A DNA stretch of 53,572 nt from Azolla pinnata (lineage: Eukaryota > Streptophyta > Polypodiopsida > Salviniales > Salviniaceae): contig JBBBWG010029355.1 in the NCBI GenBank assembly GCA_037176905.1, positions 1-53,572 on the forward strand, written 5' to 3'. The position numbers and the translations under genes were made by a program. A model generated the notes under the pieces. That model did no database searches. It had not been told where the DNA came from and saw only the letters and a program-made list of their open reading frames with translations. Positions 44,901 through 53,572 of this stretch are shown one piece after another. How positions within the stretch are numbered: position 1 is the first letter of the stretch; every line of letters begins with the position of its first letter.

Positions 44901-47900
44901 ATGCCAATTGATAATATCAAAGAAAGCTTCCATCTCCCGAAAGCTCAAACAATCATCTAGAACCATAATAATAATTTCCCAAAGAAAAAGCCAAATATGT
45001 ATGCAACATACAGTGTATAAACGATATCCTTCCATCTCTTCACGTACAAACTTTACAAGGCTCTGAGAGGCAGAATTTATCCACTGATCAAGAACATTTG
45101 TCGAACCCCGCAAAGTCTCATATTCTACAGGAACAAACGAGGCATGGCCTTCAATGCTAAGCCTGAGTGCATTCTGCACCAGAAACCTATATGCATTGTA
45201 CCAAGGTAAGAAAACATCTTTCACCTGCAGTATATGCTTTATATGTTAGAATGATGGCATAAATAAAACCAAAGGACCTCTAAAATGGATGGGGACTTAC
45301 AACTGCAAACACACCGTCCTCCTTGAAACGCAGACATTCAGCCCTGACCACTGGTGAATTAATCAGATACAGTCGCAAAGCATCCTGACCAAGCATAGAG
45401 AAAATGAAGGCACTGTGGCATTGCATAAATCATGAGGATATCTCTTAGTAACTAACAGCAGATGCATTTATTTCTACCCACCGCTCCATAGCTGTTGACA
45501 ACATCCATTGGGTTAGGATAATTCTTTAGCCTTTTACTCATTTTCTTTCCATCTTCAGCCAGCACCAAACCATTGCAGATAAGATTCTTAAAAGCTGGTT
45601 TGTCAAATAGGGCAGTGGCCAGCACCATGAGAGTGTAGAACCTGAGATTTGGCATAAAGGTTTGCACTCAACATTAGAACTGTGTTAATCTGCTAACAAA
45701 AATCCTCCAGCAAACTTAAAGGTTTCCAATAAATTGACTGAAAGCAAGCCCTTACCACCCACGAGTTTGATCTAATCCCTCTGCAACAAAATCCCCAGGA
45801 AAGTTATGGTCAAATAGATCCGTATTCTCAAATGGATAATGGATGTAAGCATATGGCATAGCACCACTCTCAAACCAGCAATCAAAAACCTGCATCAGAC
45901 TCAGTCTCGCCTCAAGACAATTCAAAATATCATATTAAGACAAAACAACAAGAGACACAATCTTACTTACATCTTCAACTCGATGCAAAACACCATAGTC
46001 TGCACCCCTCCTTGACGGTATAGTGATATGGTCGATCATGTGTCGATGTAAATCAGTCACCTTGAACATAAATCACATGTTAGCAAGCAAAGTTTTTTAG
46101 AATTTTCCATGCAGCATCGTCTTCTAAACCATGATATACATACCTTAGATCCAGACAAATCCTCCAACTCCTTCACAGAACCCACGACAATTATTTCTTT
46201 TCCATCACTGCTCCGCCATATTGGTAGCGGTGTGCCCCAAAACCGAGTTCGACTAACAGCCCAATCTCTTGCATTTTCTAGCCAATTATGAAACCTTTTA
46301 TCCTGACATGTATACGTAAAGCTTTTCTTCAGTATGCTTCATGTACAACCAAATTGCTATATCTAGAAAAATTCCTGACACAGATTATAAACTGACTGCA
46401 ACTCAGGAAAATTAAACGGTGAATTCTTACTTTGACATAATCAGGAACCCAATACGTTTTCTTATTGTTCTCCAAGAGGTTTTCTTTTATCTTCTCGACC
46501 GCAACAAACCTGATAATCAAAAAGAAATCCAAGAGGATTTCTTCAGAAAAACTTCATGTTTCTTGAACAAAGTGGTAACTCCGATGATTTAATGTAGTGC
46601 AAACAGTTACCAACTAGGTAGTGCTTTGTATATCAAAGGAGTTTCTGAACGCCAGCAGAATGGATAGGAGTGATTTATGCTTCCTGCATGAACTAGGCGA
46701 CCCTTTGCCTATGCATAAAATCATCCAGGAGTGAGTCTTTTTCCTCTCTCCCTCTCTGTCACTTCAATAACAGAATAATAACATTTAAGGTTCCATCTAA
46801 GTTCACCTCAAGGACTTAGTAAGTGAGATTTTTGGAATCTGATAGTTACATTTACATATCTTGATCTAAATTGCCAGAATGAGACGTGTTAAAATGAAAT
46901 TTCTCTGATTCAATCTTACAGGTTGCTGTGGGCTTTAAAATCATGATAATATATCTTTCTTTCTCTGATCTCTCTCTCTCTACCAGAGCAGTACCATACA
47001 TTTATATTGATGAAGTTCAATCAAATTGCCACCAAATATTTGTTACAGAAAAATTGCAACAAATGTAGGGGTTTGACAGTGATAGGCCTCCCTACCTACC
47101 ATAGATGCGAAATTGACTATTCAAAAGGTACCATTAAAAGACATTAATATTTCTCTTTGCATATGGCTAATACTGTTCAGGAAACTACCAAAGTGCAAAC
47201 TACAGCCTGCAAACACAACTTTGCCCATCAGCAAACCTCCAACTGACCACGTGGGAACTTTGCACCAAGTGGTTTTTCATATATATGAGTTCCTTAAATA
47301 TGCAATTTTTTATCACGCAATGAATTTAAAACAACCCTTATGTCTGAGACGTCCATTGCCTAATTTTATAGAACATCCCAAAGTTCAGTAAAAATCATTT
47401 TAAGAAATTACAACTAAATAACTACATATAATCCGAACCTTAACAGCAGCAATAATTCCCTTATCTGCTTCCTTAACATGCAATCCCTTGTAATCTGGTA
47501 CTTTATCTGTGAAACACCCATCAGCATCGACAGGATCTGGCAGCTCTTCACCCTACATTATATAATAAGGCTTACTTTTTTCTTGTATGCCAGGTCGATC
47601 ATTGACATGAAGAGTGTATGAACATGTACAACATAAAAACAAGAAACTAGAAACTATGTTACCAAGTCTATTATCCCAGCATGCAAACAAACACGATAAT
47701 CATCCTCTCCAAATGCAGGTGCACAATGGACAACACCGGTTCCACTGTCATCTTTGACATACTCATCTACAAGGATTTTGAATGCCACGTCTGAGAGGTC
47801 CATAAAGTACTCAAAGAGAGGAGTGTATCTGCAAATGAAGACATTTTGTTCTACGGGAATCAGATATTTAATCATGAAGTGATTGCAGAAATTTCTATAA

Positions 47901-50501
47901 CAGATCTCGATTGCAACAAAACAAAAAGAGATCATAAGTATAGAACCCAGCAGAATAAATAGGTTTAAATTTACTGAATGAGAACCTATGTAAAAGTTCA
48001 GTTTGAAACCATAATGCTAGTTATACTGCCCGCATCAGCAGCAGAACCTGTCCATACCTCTTGCCAGCTAGATCACTACCAGTCAATCGCGTCATAATAG
48101 TGTAACTACTTGCATTGGTGTTCTTTTCTGAAGATTTCTCACTTTTGCTGCCTGTTTCTTTTGTACTGAGTGCAACTCCATTGGGCTTGTCTTCTTTAGC
48201 TTTACGTGATGGCAGTTGCGACAGAAGAGTCTCTGCAACTATATAGACGGCCCCAGTTACCTTGCAACGAGCCTACAAAAAACCATACTCAGTACTAGGA
48301 ACGGCTGTGAAAAGTCCATACGCACATTAAGCTCAACGTTTTTCAAGAGAACATATCATATGGCCACAAAAAAAGAGACATTTTGGGTAGATTCTCGAAA
48401 GGACATTGAGAACACTGATATCAAATTTTTGAATAATTGTCTAAACCGTAGTTCCACATACAATTTGATCTTTACCAAACCAGCAGCAGCCACGGTTGAA
48501 AAATAGTGCTAATTTTACCTTCACATATGTAAACTTAGGATTGACACACAGGGCTAGATTGCTAGGCAAGGTCCAGGGTGTAGTTGTCCAAGCAACCATC
48601 GCTGCTCCATCTGCATCCTCTAACAAAGGAAACGATATCATGATAGATGGATCAGACACATCCTGTAACAGCATAAAGTATAGCAACTATCAGAAACGGT
48701 TTTATTTCAATAACTGCAGGGTCAACTTACTCAAATCACTACCTTGTAATTCAAACCTGTCTCAAAGTTGGCAAGGGGTGTGTTACAACCAATACTGTAC
48801 GGCATCACCTGCATCAAGACCAGATTGTCCGTCCAACTTCAACAAAAACATAATACCTGAAATAATCTATAGAACACAGGTTAACTTCAATACCTATACT
48901 ACTCTTTTCCACTTTTCTACTATTTTTCATGCTGTCCCATTTTTTTCTACGATAATTCATAATCATATCCAAGCCCTCCTATTATTCATGCTGTCCCATT
49001 CCTTTCTACAGTAATTCATAATCATATCCAAGCACTACCATTATTCATGCTGTCCCATTTATTTCTATGATAATTCATGCTCATGCCTAACGCCTTTGAT
49101 GTTCACAGCCAACAAACAAATGCTCGCCAGAGATCTTCTTCCTAAAATATTTGTGTAAACCTTGTATATTCACAGACCACCTTAGCCTACAACAAAACTT
49201 CCTTCCAAGTTGGAATGCGATGAAATTCCATTGAGACCCATACATAACCACAATACTCTGCGGTCTAGAAAGGAACTCCTTGTTGAATGACTCACAACGA
49301 AGCCCAAACACACATGATCTGACGTAGATTTCAGACAAGTATGAACTGATTAATAAGAACCTTGATGGAAGAATTTCTTACACATGATGGCGTTCATCAA
49401 ATTCCTGTTTTTTTTAAGTGAGTTGTGTACTTAGGGCATCAGATGTGCACTGCCTTGAGAAACAATTCATTCTGAGATAATCTGCAACTAATCCCTGCCA
49501 TCTACATAGCTCCAATTGTGCGCATATTCAGAAGAAAAATCCCTTCTGAAATGGGTGGGACGGAAAGAACTCTGTTCTTCTCCCTATTCTATGAGCTAAA
49601 TTCTTGCTTTAGAAAAAACCCATATTAAAGATAGTCCACACAAAAGTATAACTCTCCTCCATGTAATTCTTATGATGCAGTTCTTGGATATATCTTAGAA
49701 TGACAGATCGCTATTGGAAAAGCATTGATACAGATGCCCGAATGTTTGGACATTTATTTTGACCGACTATCCTAATCGTAGAGCAAACCAAACCAGGAAT
49801 GGCATCATCCAAATCACGAGTGCTCTCTTATGATTTAGTCCATGGACCCCCCATTCTTAGACAATGCCGCAATTTTCAAGCCATTTTATCAGTAATGGAA
49901 AGGCCCTAACCTTGAACCCTCGGTAGACCAGACCTTTGTCATAGAGCTGCTTGAACACCCACCATATGCTTTCCATGTAATGAGGATCCAACGTCTTGTA
50001 ATCATTCTCGAAATCAATCCAACGCCCCAAGCGCGTCACAACCTTCTCCCACTCCTTGCTATATCTCATCACAATCTTGCGGCACTCGTCGTTGTAGACA
50101 TCGATGCCCATGTTCAGCACATCTTTCCGGCTGTGTATGTTGAGCTTCTGGTTGATCTCGTATTCGACAGGCAAGCCATGGCAATCCCACCCGAACCTCC
50201 GCGTCACATGGTGGCCATTGGCAGTTTGGAAGCGGGTGACGATGTCCTTGATGGTACCGGCGAGGATATGGCCATAGTGGGGGAGGCCAGTGGCGAAGGG
50301 AGGCCCATCGTAGAAGACGTACTCGGGCCTGCCCTCGGAGAGCTTCAGCTGCGTGTGGAACGCATCTATCTCACGCCATCTCTCCAGGATCTTCTCTTCC
50401 TGCTGCGCAAAGTTGAAATCCTTCCCTTCACAGACCTCCTCCATGGCCAATAGAGCCCTCTCTGCCTGCAGAATTCCTGCTAGAGCCTCGCTGCCTTCCA
50501 T
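41922..50501 (-). CDS. IleRS: Isoleucine--tRNA ligase, cytosolic (eukaryotic type)
   Basis: Charges tRNA-Ile with isoleucine for cytosolic translation. Exons in transcript order: 50501-49911, 48808-48743, 48662-48519, 48272-48058, 47828-47663, 47552-47439, 46708-46611, 46509-46431, 46302-46144, 46060-45971, 45889-45756, 45641-45482, 45384-45301, 45224-45012, 44893-44768, 44668-44528, 44446-44343, 44226-44163, 43662-43574, 43506-43365, 43213-43150, 42989-42922, 42827-42693, 42610-42545, 42455-42344, 42222-42131, 42020-41922. They join in frame to 1204 residues, the usual eukaryotic length. The HIGH signature is HYGH (75-78) and KMSKR is 652-656. The editing domain carries [11 protein letters not shown] and [17 protein letters not shown]; the anticodon region has [16 protein letters not shown]. 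There is no N-terminal organelle presequence ([10 protein letters not shown]), so this is the cytosolic enzyme, not the bacterial-type organellar one. Intron 16 is stop-free and in frame. Confidence 0.96.
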
Positions 50502-50546
50502 TTTCACAACGGGGTTTATATTCTGTACAAGAGGAATCTCTGAGCG

Positions 50547-50555
50547 AAACCCTAA
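50547..50555 (-). promoter_or_regulatory. Telo-box upstream of the IleRS start
   Basis: AAACCCTAA on + (TTAGGGTTT on the coding strand), about 46 nt before the ATG. Telo-boxes are known in promoters and 5' UTRs of plant translation-apparatus genes, which fits an aminoacyl-tRNA synthetase. Confidence 0.45.
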
Positions 50556-50583
50556 CCTAGCCTGCTCCCGAACCTGCCAGCTA

Positions 50584-50765
50584 GCTTCGGCAGATGCATT
50601 TCTTCCTTTCTCGTTGTGGTTCGGCAGCTCTAAAGTTGTTCTTCCTCGTTTTGCTTCGGCAAATCTTCCTGGTTTTTTGCTTCGGCAAATCTACTTTTTC
50701 TTCCTGGTTTTTTGCTTCGGCAAATCTATCTTTTCTTCCGGGTTTTTTGCTTCGGCAGATGCACT
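50584..50765. repeat. Short tandem repeats centred on GCTTCGGCA(A/G)AT
   Basis: GCTTCGGCARAT occurs at 50584, 50653, 50679, 50714 and 50749. The last three form a regular 35-bp period with TCTTCC.GGTTTTTT between cores. It lies 80-260 bp upstream of the IleRS start, within its likely promoter. A divergent frame through it is lysine-rich and repetitive and is not considered coding. Confidence 0.85.
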
Positions 50766-52067
50766 GTTTGGCCTCTGTACTCCACTCGCATCTCGGCTTC
50801 TGCTCATTCGAACCTCTCGAGATATTGCTATGCACCTCGAAACATGAGTAAATCTTTACAAAGCAACGAGAAAACGTCTGTAAATATCGTGTGCACGAAA
50901 GCTCGATCTAGTTTCGGCCATGTTAGAATCGTTCCAATTCAACGCCTGCCTTTGATGCGCCCTTGTAATTATCGTTCTCTTCTTGTTCTTCTGTCGTCCT
51001 CTTGTTATTTTTATTGCCATCGAATCTAACGTTGCCGACATTGTTGTTCATTTCATTCACAAGGCAAAACGTCTTGCCATCGGACTTTCAAGCCTTCCGC
51101 AAGTTATCAAATGTCGATGCCTTGGTTAGTTAGTTGACGATCCCGTTGGTTACACCATAATAGGGTGGAAAGTTTACAACGGGCTATCATTACAATGGTT
51201 TAATTTGGATAGGTTTTCTGACGTTGTTCGCCATCGCATTAAGGACACCATGTGGGGTGGTTGGAGCAGCGCGAATAAGTTCAAGGTTCACTTGTACATC
51301 AGGTGACAAGAACCCGCTTCAAAGGAATCATTGAATCAATAGATCGATTGATCATTTCGGCCGACTGATTTTGAAGCATGATTTTGCCGGCTGAAAAAGG
51401 GAATTGACCACTCTATGGCGTGATTTTATGGATCCATTCATCGATTAGCTGATTTATTGCGACAATGTTAGCAAATTACTGCTGGTCACGAGCGTTTGTA
51501 ACTCTCAGTAAACGTGGCGGTGGTGCCATGAGGTAATTGTGTGTTTCAGTTCCCACCACTGATCCTTTTCCAATCACTTCAAGGTTGTTAACGCCTTGTT
51601 AATAATTTGTAGTTGCATCATCAACAAGCTTTTGACGAACATACCTTCCACATATGTTGTTTGAATACTTGCTCTCACCGATGTTATGTGTTATGCGTAC
51701 ATAACACGAGTCATATATTGGATTTAAAACATATAAGCAAACATGGGAATAATTTCACCGAGCTAATTCGATAGTGCTGTAAAACCCAAGCTGAAAGAGA
51801 TCGAAAAGACACCTTCCTTTGATCAAGAACAATGGGTCGGACAAATATACAAAGATGCTAAAGATTTCCAACAAACCCCATGTGGCTTTTCCAGAGGCAC
51901 TGCGACGGCTTGGAACCACCAGAAAGGCATTGTTTTATGATCTCTCCCTCTCATCATACAAGTTTCCTCACTCATCGGTCTAATGCTAATCCACGCATAA
52001 GAGTAAAAAGATGCGGTGTGAAACGACCAGATTCACGGAACACAAGAGTGCATAGTTCATATTCAGG
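50766..52067. other. Intergenic DNA between IleRS and the carrier gene
   Basis: About 1.3 kb with no recognised gene, repeat family or transposon domain on either strand. Open frames are short and unsupported. Confidence 0.5.
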
Positions 52068-52275
52068 TGATGGATGGATGGATGGATGGATGGGTCGATT
52101 GCCAGCCCGAGAGCGAGATTGGCTCGAAGCTAAGAACAAGCAGAGAAGTTAAAAAACTAATCAGGCGGCGGATTCTCGATCGATGGATCGATTTGTTAGG
52201 CGCAGAGCGAGATCAGCTCGAAGCCGAGAACAAGCAGAGAAGCTCAAAACTGATCAAGCGACGAATCTGATCGAT
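52068..52275. repeat. (GATG)n run and 94-bp tandem duplication
   Basis: A GATG run at about 52068-52092 leads into two direct copies (about 52088-52181 and 52182-52275) sharing GAGCGAGAT..GCTCGAAGC and GAGAACAAGCAGAGAAG-like sequence at a 94-bp period. Both copies end near GATCGATGG. Non-coding as far as can be seen. Confidence 0.8.
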
Positions 52276-52324
52276 GGGTGGATGGATCATCGTCAGTGCC
52301 CATGGCGAGATTCGGCATAGACAG

Positions 52325-52580
52325 ATGCATGTCTCAAGATGCATGCGTTCATGCATGTGCCCAGGTATGCAAGCATGTCTATGTATGTATGCATGTGTGC
52401 ATTTATGTATGTAAGTATGCTGGGGGGAGAGGGGTGCACGTGCGAGAAGAAACTGATCATCGTTCTTGTTTCGTACCTACGATGCTGTATGTGTGTGTGC
52501 GTACCATCACCATCATCACCACCACCACCACCATCATCACCATCATGATGATGGTCATCATCACCACCGTCATCATGCTT
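52325..52580. repeat. ATGT/ATGC-rich and CAT/CAC-rich simple repeats
   Basis: About 52325-52425 is a degenerate ATGC/ATGT tetranucleotide tract. About 52503-52580 alternates CATCAC and CACCAC triplets and switches to GATGATGG in the middle, making an imperfect inverted repeat. Both lie upstream of the carrier gene's TATA box. Confidence 0.8.
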
Positions 52581-52675
52581 CCATGTAGTGGTGGTGGTGG
52601 AGCGCAGGAGGGAGGTGGGCTATGGATGGTGGAGAATCTCTGCCATGGCGCTCGCTTCTCTGTTCTGTTTCCCCT

Positions 52676-52682
52676 TATAAAA
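52676..52682 (+). promoter_or_regulatory. Candidate TATA box of the carrier gene
   Basis: TATAAAA follows a CCCCT stretch about 212 nt before the carrier ATG. It predicts a transcription start near 52705 and a 5' UTR of about 180 nt ending in a GA run. It is the best TATA candidate between the duplication and the ATG. Confidence 0.45.
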
Positions 52683-52853
52683 GAGCAGACAAAAGAGGGG
52701 AAAAGCGTCCCCCCGGATGACACCATAAGCACAGATCTCTCCGTCGCTCGCTCCGCTCTCTGCACTGTTGCAGGCATCTCCTTCTCGCCGTCTCTGCGTT
52801 CTGTGCGCCCGGCGGCGGCGGAGCGGGAGAGAAACAGAAGGGGGGCCAAAGAG

Positions 52854-52854
<1 letters not shown>

Positions 52855-52886
<32 letters not shown>
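52855..52886 (+). repeat. (GA)n tract in the presumed 5' UTR of the carrier gene
   Basis: A GA dinucleotide run that ends one base before the ATG at 52888. GA/CT tracts next to start codons are frequent in plant 5' UTRs. Confidence 0.9.
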
Positions 52887-52887
<1 letters not shown>

Positions 52888-52889
<2 letters not shown>

Positions 52890-53572
52890 GGGGGACGTGG
52901 CCAAGGATCTGACGGCGGGGACGCTGGGAGGGGTAGCGCAGCTGCTGGTGGGGCACCCGTTCGACACGATCAAGGTGAAGCTGCAGAGCCAGGCGGCGGG
53001 GGCGGCGGCGGAGTACGGGGGGGCGATCGACGCGGTGAGGAAGACGGTGGCGCAGGAGGGGGCGAGGGGGCTGTACAAGGGGATGGGGGCGCCGCTGGCG
53101 ACGGTGGCGGCGTTCAACGCGGTGCTGTTCACGGCGAGGGGGCAGATGGAGGCGTTTCTGAGGGGAGGAGTGGCGGGGGGGAAGGAGCTGGGGGTGAAGG
53201 AGCAGGTGGTGTGCGGGGCGGGGGCGGGGCTGGCGGTGTCGTTCTTGGCGTGCCCGACGGAGCTCATCAAGTGCAGGCTGCAAGCGCAGGGAGCCGGGGC
53301 GGCAGCGGCGGCGGCAGAAGGATCATCATCATCGGCAACGGCGGCGGCGGCGGCGGCGGCGGTGAGGTACAACGGGCCGATGGACGTGGCCCGGCACGTG
53401 CTGCGCACGGAGGGCGGCGTCGTCGGCCTCTTCCGCGGCCTCACGCCCACCCTCCTCCGCGAGGTCCCCGGCAACGCCGTCATGTTCGGCGTCTACGAGG
53501 CCACCAATACGGCCCTCGCCGCCCGCCGGCCCGACCCCTACCAGCCGCTCGGCCGCGGCGCCCTCCTCGCCG
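52888..53572 (+). CDS. BOU: Mitochondrial carrier of the BOU (A BOUT DE SOUFFLE) / acylcarnitine-carrier type, 5' part
   Basis: Inner mitochondrial membrane solute carrier. The Arabidopsis homologue BOU is needed for photorespiratory growth and has been reported to carry glutamate; the substrate here is inferred from similarity. About 228 codons are open to the window end, roughly two of the three repeats. The first signature is HPFDTIKVKLQ, with P24, D26 and K29 of Px[DE]xx[KR]; the second is CPTELIKCRLQ. GLYKGMGAPLATVAAFNAVL and GLFRGLTPTLLREVPGNAVM match the [GK]-rich loops that follow. An Ala-rich insert with a Ser run sits between the second signature and VRYNGPMDVARH. The gene is far more GC-rich than its upstream region. 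The ATG after the GA tract gives the usual MGD start. The 3' end lies outside the window. Confidence 0.92.

Noticed and set aside
49980..50453. A 157-codon + frame opposite IleRS exon 1
   Set aside because: The minus strand encodes the conserved HIGH region; the + frame is a by-product.
50502..50507. Upstream GTG start of IleRS
   Set aside because: ATG at 50501 is in the same frame and gives the expected length; GTG is not a normal nuclear start.
52620..53483. A 287-codon minus-strand frame opposite the carrier gene
   Set aside because: It is the antisense shadow of a GC-rich carrier exon whose + translation has clear signatures.

Overview
The window is nuclear DNA of a land plant. Evidence: spliced protein-coding genes with GT-AG introns; a chloroplast NDH-complex subunit (PnsB1/NDF1); the plant-type kinesin KCBP with MyTH4, FERM and C-terminal motor; a large intronless PPR gene; and an interstitial array of the plant telomere heptamer TTTAGGG. 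The PPR repeats use the 'TFV..LKAC' style that I associate with fern and lycophyte families, so a seed-free vascular plant is my best guess, but this is inference and weak.

Layout. 3-122 (+): GC-rich 3' end of an unrecognised gene. 123-1932: intergenic, dominated by microsatellites. 1933-12189 (+): complete 24-exon KCBP kinesin. 12190-13378: gap between convergent genes, with a ~165-bp tandem duplication. 13379-23797 (-): SMEK/PP4R3, a protein phosphatase 4 regulatory subunit, about 25 exons with an uncertain first exon. 23798-26063: intergenic, with repeats, a possible short ORF and a decayed Ty1/copia reverse transcriptase. 26064-29003 (-): PLS-type PPR protein. 29324-29470: telomere-like array. 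30480-35007 (+): PnsB1/NDF1, 7 exons. 36026-40594 (+): 15-exon GOLD-domain protein of unknown function. 41922-50501 (-): cytosolic isoleucyl-tRNA synthetase, 27 exons. 52888-53572 (+): 5' part of a BOU-type mitochondrial carrier, running off the window.

How the genes relate. They are ordinary housekeeping and organelle genes, each with its own promoter, in mixed orientation; nothing suggests an operon or biosynthetic cluster. Three could loosely be called organelle-related: PPR (organellar RNA processing), PnsB1 (thylakoid NDH) and BOU (mitochondrial carrier, photorespiration). I see no evidence that this is more than chance.

I read exon boundaries by hand from frame, splice dinucleotides and family similarity. 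For the five multi-exon genes the reading frame is continuous across every junction given. I did not find an undescribed biological system. The most unusual items are: a strictly in-register heptamer array with higher-order structure next to the PPR gene; a PnsB1 exon end and splice donor that have been tandemly copied into the following intron; an in-frame, stop-free 81-nt intron in the tRNA synthetase; and the copia fossil.
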